Assembly (NCBI GenBank): GCA_025454405.1
Contig: JALOON010000034.1
Coordinates: 1 to 64,000, forward strand
DNA length: 64,000 nt
Source of the DNA: Oscillatoriaceae cyanobacterium Prado104
GTDB lineage: Bacteria; Cyanobacteriota; Cyanobacteriia; Cyanobacteriales; Microcoleaceae
Direction of reading: 5' to 3'
The position numbers and the translations under genes are program-made. Below are positions 37,078 to 45,466 of the stretch, piece by piece (position 1 is the stretch's first letter; each line of letters begins with the position of its first letter). The notes beneath the pieces are model-generated. The model worked only from the letters and a program-made list of their open reading frames with translations, made no database searches and was not told where the DNA came from.

Positions 37078-38235
37078 ATGAACAACACCACTCGCGTTAT
37101 TCTCGTCCGTCACGGCCAAAGTATTTATAACGAAAGAGGACTGTATCAAGGTTGCTGCGACGATTCTTTACTCACCGAAAAAGGTCGTTTAACCGCCTAT
37201 CAAACAGGACTTTTTTTAAGCAAGATTTCCCTTGATGCAGTTTACAGCAGCCCCCTCCAGCGTGCTAGAGAAACAGCCAGCGAAATTTTAAGCGCGATCG
37301 CGACTATAGCCGACTCTCACCCCCAATTGCACGTTCATGAAAACTTGAAAGAAATTGACTTGCCTGCCTGGAACGGTTTATCATTCAAATACGTTCGAGA
37401 ACACCTTGCTGAAGATTATCGCTGTTGGAGAGAAAGCCCTCACGAATTTCAGATGTCTGCTGAAATAGAAGATAACTCTCCCGATGTCAATTCCGTTACC
37501 ACTTTAGTCAAACCGCAAAATTTCCCAGTACAAAACCTCTACCGCCAAGCCCAGAACTTTTGGGCAGAAATTCTCCCAAAATCTATTGGTAAAACCATCT
37601 TAGCGATCGCTCACGGAGGCACAATCAAAGCACTAATTAGTACCGCGATCGGGATGAAATGTCAAGACTTTCACACCCTGCAACAATCGAATTGCGGGAT
37701 TAGCATTCTGAGTTTTGATGGCACTGCCGATTTGGTTGAATTAGAAGCAATGAATTTGACAAATCATTTAGGAGAAATTTTGCCAAAACTCAAAGAAGGC
37801 AAACAAGGACTGCGTTTGTTGCTAGTACCCGCCGATAGCGAACAAGACTTTTATACCGATAGCGTCGCCAGAATCATCGAGAAAAGCCCGATCGATTTTT
37901 GTTTGAATAGCGAAGGAACAAACTCCGCCCAAATGGCAGCAAAATTGATGCGATCGCGCCCCCAGCCGACTGTACATTTATCCGTCGCTACTGAAAGATT
38001 CATGCAAACTTGGCACCAGACAATTTACGGCCGATCGCGCGAAAACTCCTCACTTTGCACGGGATTAGTTGTTGCCGAAATTCGCGAAATTCAAGGCGCA
38101 TTAAATCAAGTTTTAGGCTTGCCAAGCCAACAGCAATCTCTCAAAATTAAACCAGGTACGATCGACATTTTACACTATCCCGCCTCCGCCAAACATCCCG
38201 TACTGCAAGCGATGAATCTCTCAGGGGAAATCTAG
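37078..38235 (+). CDS. Histidine phosphatase (phosphoglycerate-mutase superfamily)
   Basis: A 385-residue cytosolic protein. Residues 1-215 are a full branch-2-type phosphatase: LVRHGQSIYNERG (RHG catalytic His), YSSPLQRARETA, ENLKEIDLPAWNG, and the second His in LAIAHGGTIKALI. Residues 225-385 form a second alpha/beta segment without RHG, resembling a degenerate duplicate domain. Substrate specificity cannot be read from the sequence; cyanobacterial relatives include phosphoserine and sugar phosphatases. It sits in the polysaccharide region, which would suit a sugar-phosphate substrate. Confidence 0.85.
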   Translation: MNNTTRVILVRHGQSIYNERGLYQGCCDDSLLTEKGRLTAYQTGLFLSKISLDAVYSSPLQRARETASEILSAIATIADSHPQLHVHENLKEIDLPAWNGLSFKYVREHLAEDYRCWRESPHEFQMSAEIEDNSPDVNSVTTLVKPQNFPVQNLYRQAQNFWAEILPKSIGKTILAIAHGGTIKALISTAIGMKCQDFHTLQQSNCGISILSFDGTADLVELEAMNLTNHLGEILPKLKEGKQGLRLLLVPADSEQDFYTDSVARIIEKSPIDFCLNSEGTNSAQMAAKLMRSRPQPTVHLSVATERFMQTWHQTIYGRSRENSSLCTGLVVAEIREIQGALNQVLGLPSQQQSLKIKPGTIDILHYPASAKHPVLQAMNLSGEI

Positions 38236-38323
38236 CTATTTACTCTAACAATAAACGAACAATAAACGAAGGGATTCGCGAAAACCGCAATCGAGGAAGA
38301 TCGACCCGGATTTGCTATAAGCC

Positions 38324-38557
38324 CTATCTAAGCTTCCTCCAGAGATTCCAGCAGCAAATCACAGCAAAAAGCAGGAAAAATACAACTGCTGGAATTGCCC
38401 AAAAAGCACCGCCCCCAATCAGAACATCGCCTTCTGGAGTGATGCAGCTAGATGCAGCAGCCTCGATACAGTCGCGCCATTTCCAGTACCGCACGTAAAA
38501 CAGATAAAAGAAGAAGGAGGAAAAAAACAGACAGAAACTCATTAGAATATAAAACAT
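38324..38557 (-). CDS. Small two-helix membrane protein
   Basis: A 77-residue protein with two hydrophobic segments: ILMSFCLFFSSFFFYLFYV near the start and AIPAVVFFLLFAVICCW near the end. They are separated by a short loop with two Cys (RDCIEAAASSC) that could bond outside. No family is recognised. It runs opposite to its neighbours. Expression is not proven; composition and predicted topology support a real gene. Confidence 0.45.
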   Translation of the reverse strand: MFYILMSFCLFFSSFFFYLFYVRYWKWRDCIEAAASSCITPEGDVLIGGGAFWAIPAVVFFLLFAVICCWNLWRKLR

Positions 38558-38772
38558 TGGCTCTAGCTATATAATTAATCTGACAAATCTAACAATCTTG
38601 CATCTTGTATGGTGCATAGCTGTCAGATTTGCGATTTTGTTTGTAGATTGTTGATGGCGACGCACCTTGCAGCTACCCATCCGATACTCGAACAGTTGAT
38701 AGATTAAAACTACTTATCAATCTCCAACCTCAAATCGACCATCTCCAATTATTCCCATTACCATTACCCCCA

Positions 38773-39768
38773 ATGAAAATTTTAGTAACAGGCGCAGCAG
38801 GCTTTGTCGGCTATCATTTAGCCCAAAGATTATTATCCGAAGGTCAACAAGTTTGCGGCATTGACAACTTAAATGACTATTATGATGTTAACCTGAAAAA
38901 AGCGCGATTATCGAAACTCCAGCCGCATTCAGAATTTAGTTTTCAGCATTTAGATTTGAGCGATCGCGCTGCCATATCCCAACTTTTTCAAGACCAAAAG
39001 TTCGATCGAGTCGTGCACCTCGCCGCCCAAGCAGGAGTTCGCTATTCCCTGCAAAATCCCCATGCTTACGCAGACAGCAATCTGATGGGATTTATCAACA
39101 TTTTAGAAGGCTGCCGCCACAGCAAAGTCGAACATTTAGTCTTTGCTTCTTCCAGTTCAGTTTACGGTAACAATACCAAAGTTCCCTTTGCTGTTAGCGA
39201 TAACGTCGATCGACCGATTTCCCTGTATGCAGCTACCAAAAAAGCTAACGAACTGATGGCTCATTCCTACAGTCATTTGTACGGATTGCCGGTGACGGGA
39301 TTGCGCTTTTTTACAGTCTACGGCCCTTGGGGCAGACCGGATATGGCTTATTTCAAATTTGTCAAAGCGATCGCGGAAAACAAACCCATTGATGTTTACA
39401 ACTTCGGTAAAATGCAGCGCGATTTCACTTACATTGACGATGTAATTGAAGGAGTCGTGCGAGTCACGGACAAACCGCCTCAAGGCAGCACTCAAAACCC
39501 CGGCAGCAGCGCCCCCTATAAAATTTACAATATTGGCAATAATTCCCCAGTGGAATTGCTGGCATTTATCGAAGTAATTGAAAAAGCAATGGGCAAAACA
39601 GCCGTGAAGAATTTGTTACCCATGCAGCCCGGTGACGTACCCTCTACCTATGCAGATGTAGATGATTTGATGGCAGATGTAGGATTTAAGCCCAGTACCC
39701 CGATCGAACAAGGCATCCATCAATTTGTAGAGTGGTATCTAGACTATTACGGCGGTGACAACCCTTAA
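38773..39768 (+). CDS. UDP-glucuronate 4-epimerase-like SDR enzyme
   Basis: A 331-residue extended short-chain dehydrogenase/epimerase. The Rossmann motif GAAGFVGYHLAQ is at the start, with the catalytic YAATKKANE (Tyr and Lys) after SSSSVYGNN, and RFFTVYGPWGRPDMA identifies the UDP-glucuronate epimerase (CapI/Gae) subgroup. It would make UDP-galacturonate from the Ugd product encoded at 24363-25796. It acts in the cytosol. It is the last clear polysaccharide gene of the region. Confidence 0.92.
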   Translation: MKILVTGAAGFVGYHLAQRLLSEGQQVCGIDNLNDYYDVNLKKARLSKLQPHSEFSFQHLDLSDRAAISQLFQDQKFDRVVHLAAQAGVRYSLQNPHAYADSNLMGFINILEGCRHSKVEHLVFASSSSVYGNNTKVPFAVSDNVDRPISLYAATKKANELMAHSYSHLYGLPVTGLRFFTVYGPWGRPDMAYFKFVKAIAENKPIDVYNFGKMQRDFTYIDDVIEGVVRVTDKPPQGSTQNPGSSAPYKIYNIGNNSPVELLAFIEVIEKAMGKTAVKNLLPMQPGDVPSTYADVDDLMADVGFKPSTPIEQGIHQFVEWYLDYYGGDNP

Positions 39769-39889
39769 CTCGCGCGCTCCAACTGCGACCAATATCGAAC
39801 ATCTTCCAGAGGGCGAGACAAGCACCGCAATTTGAGTAGGAAACACCTCCACTAATGCGCTGCAACTTAGAAACACATTAGTGTTCCTA

Positions 39890-40114
39890 CTATTGTTCGA
39901 CTAAAATTCTGGCAGAAAAATCGCGCAAATTAATCAATTCCAAAGACTCTTGTTTGACGCGACCGGCCATAGATGCTAACTGCAAACTCATAAAAGCATT
40001 CAAATCTTCCAAATCGCACTTGGCTGAGGCGAAAAGATGCTGCATCTGGTTTTCCGCTTCCAAACTCAGATAGCCAGCGGCAATAGCTTCTTGTACAACT
40101 TCACGAATCAGCAC
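39890..40114 (-). CDS. Small cyanobacterial protein, paralogue 1
   Basis: A 74-residue soluble protein (MLIREVVQEAIAAGYLSLEAENQ ... CDLEDLNAFMSLQLASM in two parts). It is paralogous to the 77-residue protein at 40242-40475, sharing GYLSLEAENQ/GYLTLESENQ, DLEDLNAFM.LQLA and VKQES. A helical, acidic protein of unknown function. The tandem pair is transcribed leftwards and likely arose by local duplication. Confidence 0.7.
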   Translation of the reverse strand: MLIREVVQEAIAAGYLSLEAENQMQHLFASAKCDLEDLNAFMSLQLASMAGRVKQESLELINLRDFSARILVEQ

Positions 40115-40241
40115 GATCGAAATTTTCCTTACGAAATTGGATAGAAATAGTAAAAAAGCAGAAACAAAAAAAAGAAGTAATTAAGCGTTAGTTATCGACC
40201 CCCCAACCGTCTTGTCATTTGCTGTGTCCACAGCAAATCAA

Positions 40242-40475
40242 TTACCAACTGGAAGTTTCAGAGATAACGCCGGATAAACCTTCGCGTTTCCTCAACTCGC
40301 GAGATTCTTGTTTTACCAAACCCGACATCGCTGCTAGCTGCAGAGTCATGAAAGCATTTAAATCTTCTAAATCGTATTTTGTGGTCATTAACATCCGTCG
40401 CAGTTGATTTTCGGATTCCAGAGTCAGATAACCTAAGGTCATAGCTTGTTGGGCGAGATCGCGAATCAGTAACAT
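40242..40475 (-). CDS. Small cyanobacterial protein, paralogue 2
   Basis: A 77-residue protein (MLLIRDLAQQAMTLGYLTL) sharing the DLEDLNAFMTLQLAAMSG core with the neighbour at 39890-40114; the two genes are 127 bases apart on the same strand. The C-terminus (KREGLSGVISETSSW) differs from paralogue 1. No catalytic motif; small helical protein. Confidence 0.7.
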   Translation of the reverse strand: MLLIRDLAQQAMTLGYLTLESENQLRRMLMTTKYDLEDLNAFMTLQLAAMSGLVKQESRELRKREGLSGVISETSSW

Positions 40476-40843
40476 AACACTTAAATGGGTTCGAGCAAGT
40501 TAACTCCTTCAGTATCGGGGATTTCCTCGATCGAAGCGGTGACGGCTATTGCTGCGCCCCAGTGACATTTCCAATCGCGAATCGTGACAGCCCAACTCGC
40601 AACTTGTGACTGGTATCAGCTTGAAGTGTGACGCCGATCGCATATTTCTGGGAGAGTGGGATGGGGAGAGAGTTTTGATGGCATCCAGCGTCCGTGAAAT
40701 CACTGAAATCACTGTCTCTGACATCGCGATCGTAAAGTTTTATCCAAAGCGCGATCGTCCTCGCTCGCGAGTTGGGTATGATGCCAACGGATTCGATCTG
40801 ACTCGTAACTAAGGGCCGCTAACTAACCATCGAAGGTCGAAGG
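40476..40843. other. Region upstream of the TnpB-like gene
   Basis: A GTG-started frame of 68 codons at 40606-40812 ends 31 bases before the TnpB-like gene, but it has no recognisable relatives or ribosome site and is not accepted as a gene. No inverted repeat marking a transposon left end was seen. Confidence 0.4.
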
Positions 40844-42145
40844 ATGCTTAAACGTCAAAAGGGATTCTCCATCGTCACCAAGTCGGTCAAAGCGAAATTG
40901 CTGCGGAATGGGTTTGATATGACCGAAACCAAAGTCGCCTATAACGAAGTAGTTCACTTTTACTTCTTGTTGGTTGACTCAGATCCAGACGGGTTAAGCA
41001 TTCCGGTCAAAGAAGACGGTGGGTGGCGATGTTACGAGTTAAAAACTCAAGCGCATCCATTCATTGAAGGTTTTCCTTCTCCCTTAAAACGAGCCGCTAT
41101 CCGTCAAGCGATAGGGGCTTGGGAGTCGTGGAATACAACCTATCAAAAATGGGTGAATCGCCCCAAGAAGATGCGGCATCATCGCCCACCAGTTCAGCCA
41201 AGGATGTTTAACTTTAATCCTCAGTACGATTCGGGGATGTGGAAAGAGGATGATGGTTTTTCCATTGTTCTCAAGATCTTGGTGGGTGGAACCTGGAAAT
41301 GGGTTAAACATTTCTACCAATGCACTGATATCAGTGCCGAATGGGTGAAAGGATCGCCCCGATTGCAGGTCAATAAGCAAGGTTTTTGGCTGGTTTTCCC
41401 ATTGGAAAAATATGTCCCCGCCACCGGAGGTATTAAAGGTGTCATGTCAAAAAGTTCATTTAGAACTTGTGGCATTGACATGGATTTAGATAAGCACATC
41501 GCGATTTGTACCATCTTAGAAACCAACGACAGAGGCGACACGACTGAGATCGCTAGACATTTTATTAACCAGTCAAGCCATGTAGCGCGTAGGAAGCGGG
41601 ATCTAGGACAGATTGCAATCTTGATGGGTAAGACCGGAATCGTTTCCAAAGACTTTGCTAAATCCTTTTGGGATAGGCTATCCACCCGTGAAGTGGAATA
41701 TGGTAGAGCGGTATCGCGCGAGATTGTCGAGTTTGCTAAGTATTGGCAAGCTGAAATTATCAGCTTTGAACATCTTGGCAACTTGCGCCCTAAAAGGGGC
41801 AAATATTCACGTCGCTCTAACCAAAAGCGGGCTTACTGGCTCAAAGGCAAAATCTACGAACAGGTGAAACGCATCGCCTATCAAGATTACGCTATCCTAA
41901 CAACGCGGGTTAATCCTCGCAATACGAGTAGGCTATCGCCTTGGGATGAAATGGTGTGGCGCGGGAATGTTTTCCCAGCTTCGATTCTTGAATATGAAGA
42001 ATACCAATTCGGCGCTCCATTGGTGGCAACTATCAATGGGTACAAAGCTCATTCTGGCATCAATGCCGCTCGGAATATTGCCCTCAAAGCAATTAAGCGC
42101 CACCTCCTATCGGTCAAGCTCGATCTTAAAAGCCCTGAGCAGTAA
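40844..42145 (+). CDS. TnpB-like protein with altered RuvC-III motif
   Basis: A 433-residue member of the IS605 OrfB/TnpB superfamily (RNA-guided nucleases ancestral to Cas12). RuvC-I is intact (CGIDMDLDKHIAICTI, Asp) and RuvC-II is intact (ISFEHLGNLRPKRG, Glu). In RuvC-III the usual D-x-N-A-A-x-N-I reads G-I-N-A-A-R-N-I, so the third catalytic Asp appears replaced by Gly. The segment before it (NPRNTSRLSPWDEMV) lacks the CxxC..CxxC zinc finger normally following NP..TS. No TnpA is nearby. It may be a nuclease-weakened or guide-RNA-binding derivative (as in TldR repressors or Cas12k) or a decaying transposon gene. An aagg site precedes the ATG. Confidence 0.8.
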   Translation: MLKRQKGFSIVTKSVKAKLLRNGFDMTETKVAYNEVVHFYFLLVDSDPDGLSIPVKEDGGWRCYELKTQAHPFIEGFPSPLKRAAIRQAIGAWESWNTTYQKWVNRPKKMRHHRPPVQPRMFNFNPQYDSGMWKEDDGFSIVLKILVGGTWKWVKHFYQCTDISAEWVKGSPRLQVNKQGFWLVFPLEKYVPATGGIKGVMSKSSFRTCGIDMDLDKHIAICTILETNDRGDTTEIARHFINQSSHVARRKRDLGQIAILMGKTGIVSKDFAKSFWDRLSTREVEYGRAVSREIVEFAKYWQAEIISFEHLGNLRPKRGKYSRRSNQKRAYWLKGKIYEQVKRIAYQDYAILTTRVNPRNTSRLSPWDEMVWRGNVFPASILEYEEYQFGAPLVATINGYKAHSGINAARNIALKAIKRHLLSVKLDLKSPEQ

Positions 42146-42409
42146 TGCTTGAGGTGTGCAATTAGACTAGAACGGTGTTTAGCGACTACCACTCTAATTG
42201 TACTGGGCTTGGGTAGACTGCCCAAAAATCCTTACTCCACTACGCTCTATTTGGTCGGGACTAGTCCCACTCGCTGAAAGACGCGCTTACAGAAGGGTTG
42301 AAAAAGTGAACAAATAACTGAAAAGATATGATTCGCTCTATCTGAATACGTTACTTGGCTACTCTATAATTCAGCAAGTTAAATTTAGGTCACGATTTAC
42401 GTCACGAGT
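42146..42409 (+). ncRNA. Possible guide-RNA region downstream of the TnpB-like gene
   Basis: The 264 bases after the TnpB-like stop hold hairpins, including gggactagtccc (about 42259) and tgggtagactgccca, followed by acagaagggttgaaaaag near 42291. TnpB genes typically carry their omega RNA over the gene end and right flank, and Cas12k-type repeats end in ggttgaaag. The resemblance is suggestive only. An alternative is a plain intergenic region with the promoter of the next gene. Confidence 0.3.
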
Positions 42410-44152
42410 ATGGAACCAGTTCATAAAGATTTACTACAACAAATAGCTCGGTTATCTGAAACTTATCCTAATTTAGCCGATCGCCTGTTAGCTGCAGCCA
42501 AGCAACTGCAAGACACGGGGCTGCCTCCCGCTGAAAGCTTGCTGCAAGAAACCGCCACTTACGGCCGCAACTTTGCGACAGTCAAAAAACAAGCAATCGA
42601 GCTCGACAAATCCGCCGCGCCCGGAGAAATTGCTTCCCTCCAAGACGTGAAAAACTTAGTCGAGACGATCGCAGTTTCCGGCGGTAAAGTAGGAATTCGC
42701 GACGCTGCCTTAAAAGTGCTCGATCGAGTATTAGCCCTCATCCACCGCGAACAAAGCGATTTCGCGCCCCTGCAATCGGTACAAGCCAGAGCCCGCCAAC
42801 TGCATCGCGCGATTTCCGAATCAACTGCCAGCCAACTGCATTCCGATGCAGAATCGATAACCGCCGGCAAACACCCAGTTGCAGCAGTCTTGACTTTAGT
42901 CGAACAGCAAGACAAATTGGATGACGAACAGTGGGTAATCCTCGAAGAAACAGTCAGCGCAGCTTTTGGCAAACAGCTAGCCGTAGCCATTTCCCGAGGC
43001 AAATTAACCATTAACGAGACATTAACGGTTGCACCGGTCAAGCTGGAACCCGCAGTCAAAGCAGCGCCCGAACCCAAAACCGCCCAACCCCTACCCGAAG
43101 TCATCGTCATTCCCTCGGGAAATGTCGCGCCGAAACAAGTTGCAGCCGTACCCGACATCAAGATTTTGGAATCGCCAGCGCCCTCAGCCCCGATGCACGA
43201 GGTGATTATCGTTCCCAGCGTTGAAATACCGAAATCTCTCCAAACTTCCGGATCGGGAAATATCGTTTTCGGCGAACCTCCCAAAACCCAAAAGATGGCG
43301 GCAGAGGGGACTTTGGGACTGAAAGTTTTGGCGCACATTCAGGGAATCGGCGATCGAACTTTTGGTTCTCAAGAATATGCCGGTACTAAGGGGAAAGGAC
43401 TGCGCGTTGAAGGATTTCAAATCAATCTGGAACCGCCGATTTCCGGCTTAAAAGTTGAGTACATGGCTCATGTTGAAGGAGTTGGCGATACTCCTTGGAT
43501 GGGTGAAGGAGAATTAGCTGGTTTTCGCAGTCAAGCAAAACGAATTGAAGGTTTTGCCGTGCGATTGAGCGGACCGGAAGCTGCTAAATACGATGTATTT
43601 TACAGCGCGCACATTCAGAATATCGGCGACACCGAAGTATCGTCCAACGGTGCTTACTGCGGCACTCGCGGCAAAGCTTTGAGAATCGAAGGTATCAAAG
43701 TTTGGATCGGGCGATCGACCTCGTTTCAACCAACGGCACCTGTCAGTTTAAAAGTGTTAGCGCACATTCAAGGAATCGGCGATCGCACTTTTGGCGATCG
43801 AGAATATGCCGGCACTCGCGCTCAAGGCCGCCGCGTGGAAGGATTTCAAATTAAAATAGATCCGCCGGTTTCCGGTTTAAATTTGCAGTACATGGCCCAC
43901 GTGGAAGGAGTTGGCGATACTGCTTGGATCGACGAAGGAGAATTGGCTGGTTTCCGAGGCAAAGCGAAGCGAATTGAAGGATTTGCCGTGCGTTTGACGG
44001 GGACCCAAGCTGATAAATACGACGTATTTTACAGCGCGCACGTTCAGAATGTCGGCGATACTCCTACTATTGCTAACGGTCAATATTGCGGCACTCGGGG
44101 TAAAGGTTTGAGGGTTGAGGGGTTCAAAGTTTGGGTCGAGCCGAAAGCGTAA
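42410..44152 (+). CDS. ChW-like six-repeat protein with helical N-terminus
   Basis: A 580-residue protein. Residues 1-200 are helical and charged. Residues 200-300 are a Pro/Ala-rich linker. Residues 303-580 hold six repeats of about 46 residues with AHI/VQG.GD, aGtrGkg.RvEGF.I.L, matching the Clostridial hydrophobic-W (ChW) repeat except that the signature GW reads GD in every copy. The six repeats form two blocks of three with a 429-base period (43319 and 43748). There is no signal peptide, so it may be cytosolic or use another export route. Function is unknown. Confidence 0.75.
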   Translation: MEPVHKDLLQQIARLSETYPNLADRLLAAAKQLQDTGLPPAESLLQETATYGRNFATVKKQAIELDKSAAPGEIASLQDVKNLVETIAVSGGKVGIRDAALKVLDRVLALIHREQSDFAPLQSVQARARQLHRAISESTASQLHSDAESITAGKHPVAAVLTLVEQQDKLDDEQWVILEETVSAAFGKQLAVAISRGKLTINETLTVAPVKLEPAVKAAPEPKTAQPLPEVIVIPSGNVAPKQVAAVPDIKILESPAPSAPMHEVIIVPSVEIPKSLQTSGSGNIVFGEPPKTQKMAAEGTLGLKVLAHIQGIGDRTFGSQEYAGTKGKGLRVEGFQINLEPPISGLKVEYMAHVEGVGDTPWMGEGELAGFRSQAKRIEGFAVRLSGPEAAKYDVFYSAHIQNIGDTEVSSNGAYCGTRGKALRIEGIKVWIGRSTSFQPTAPVSLKVLAHIQGIGDRTFGDREYAGTRAQGRRVEGFQIKIDPPVSGLNLQYMAHVEGVGDTAWIDEGELAGFRGKAKRIEGFAVRLTGTQADKYDVFYSAHVQNVGDTPTIANGQYCGTRGKGLRVEGFKVWVEPKA

Positions 44153-44259
44153 AAATCTGAAATGAATGGAAATTCGATCGGCTATTTTCCATTCATTTTA
44201 GATAGTTTTATCTGTAGGGTGCGCTTCGGCGCACCTTACCGCTACTTTTCGATCGCCCG

Positions 44260-44670
44260 CTAAGAATCGGCGGCAAAATATTTAATTAAGACGCTCATTA
44301 CTTCACCGGGATTTTGAGTCGGGACAAACGGACTCCAGTCAGTAGCGCAGGCAAAATTATCGCGGTGAAAAGAATGAATGACGCGGGAAACAACAGGGCG
44401 GGAACTGATAATAAAAAGTTTCAGGAGTTGTCGCTTATCGGAAGTTTGCAAGTTTGGTTCTTTAGCAGGGGGCTGAATTGGTGCGGTAGCGGGATTTTCT
44501 GGTGCAATCTCGAAAGCGAGTATTAATTCGGTATCGGGTAGCAGTTGCCGCATGACTTTCATGGAAGATTCTGCTTCGCTGCGGCTGCGAAATTGCGCGA
44601 CTGGCAAGCGCTGAAAGTTTGGCAGGAGTCGGTAAATAGTCCAAGTATTTCCAGTTTCTGAAGTGTTCAT
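44260..44670 (-). CDS. Conserved-looking hypothetical protein
   Basis: The ATG at 44670 gives 136 residues; an upstream start at 44727 would add 19 weak residues. The first half (WTIYRLLPNFQRLPVAQF and RSRSEAESSMKVMRQLLPD) has the shape of a short alpha/beta domain. The middle is Pro-rich (NPATAPIQPPAKEP), and the C-terminal half is basic then polar. No family is recognised. Confidence 0.6.
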   Translation of the reverse strand: MNTSETGNTWTIYRLLPNFQRLPVAQFRSRSEAESSMKVMRQLLPDTELILAFEIAPENPATAPIQPPAKEPNLQTSDKRQLLKLFIISSRPVVSRVIHSFHRDNFACATDWSPFVPTQNPGEVMSVLIKYFAADS

Positions 44671-45065
44671 GGTTGTATTGTAAATTTGGTATGTTTGCCC
44701 ATAGGAATCTGACAGACTTGCACGCAATCGTCAGGGCGATCGAGCATCAAGCTGCTGCAATAAATATGCGTCCTAGTTGATGATTTTTTCTCGATCGCTG
44801 TCGGGCGATCGAAAACTATATCGAGTTGAGCAATGAGGTTATGTTAGATCGGAAATCAACTTTATATCGAATTATTTACAGAAATTAACATCCAATCTTT
44901 TTCTATTCAATATTTAGTTTATTGTTCGATTTAAGCGCTTAAAATAGGTGCTTAAAATAGGTGCTTAAAATGAACAATAATTATAAATCAACGTTAGATA
45001 ATGCTAAAAATAGACAATTAAGCTATAAATTAATTTAAGTTTTCGCACCAGGACACGGCAGTGCC
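44671..45065. other. Intergenic region with 13-bp repeat and REP-like palindrome
   Basis: Three 13-base copies of gtgcttaaaatag occur at about 44936-44970. At 45052-45120 the inverted pair gacacggcagtgccgtgtc and gacacaacactgttgtgtc flanks a 30-base centre, a REP-like or MITE-like insert. It has destroyed the 5' end of the HTH gene next door. Confidence 0.6.
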
Positions 45066-45121
45066 GTGTCCCTACAAATGATAAAAAAGATTACCTGTAG
45101 GGACACAACACTGTTGTGTCA

Positions 45122-45290
45122 TTTAGCTGTGCGGATGGGGGTGTCGGCTTCGTCGGTGCGGCGCTGGGAAAAGGGAGACGAACCTAGGATGACTGTTCGG
45201 CAAATGAGGGATTTTTGCGGTTTGGTGGGGGTATCTTTTGATGAATTGCCGGATTATCTCAGCCGGCAAGTAGATGAGGAAGATTCATAA
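45122..45290 (+). pseudogene. XRE-type HTH gene truncated by a palindromic repeat
   Basis: The reading frame from 45122 to the stop at 45290 encodes LAVRMGVSASSVRRWEKGDEP, a helix-turn-helix with the XRE/DNA-binding pattern, and MTVRQMRDFCGLVGVSFDEL. The reading frame upstream (from 45066) is made of the palindromic repeat rather than gene sequence, so the original start and first helix are lost. The remaining frame may still be expressed from an internal start but is probably a relic. Confidence 0.55.
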
Positions 45291-45466
45291 AAGCTCGATC
45301 GGGCGATCGGACTTTCGATTAAAATAAGCGCATTAGCGAAGCTTGTCGCAGCAATCGACCTTTTATTTCTCGCTATTCTCGATCGGACGATGACACAGTA
45401 TAGAGAGGCCGATCGCTTTCCCTCAAAGAGTAAGCTACGATCGTAAAATCAGGCTAGAGATTGACG

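Noticed and set aside
40606-40812. 68-codon GTG-started frame upstream of the TnpB-like gene
   Set aside because: It has no recognisable relatives and contains HIP1-like sequence; it could be real but nothing supports it.
40844-42145. Cas12k of a CRISPR-associated transposon
   Set aside because: Although the RuvC-III Asp is missing, the protein is only 433 residues and there are no TnsB, TnsC, TniQ or CRISPR repeats nearby, so a CAST is not supported.
42559-43338. 259-codon minus-strand frame inside the ChW-like gene
   Set aside because: It is antisense to a coding region with clear repeats; no ribosome site or family.
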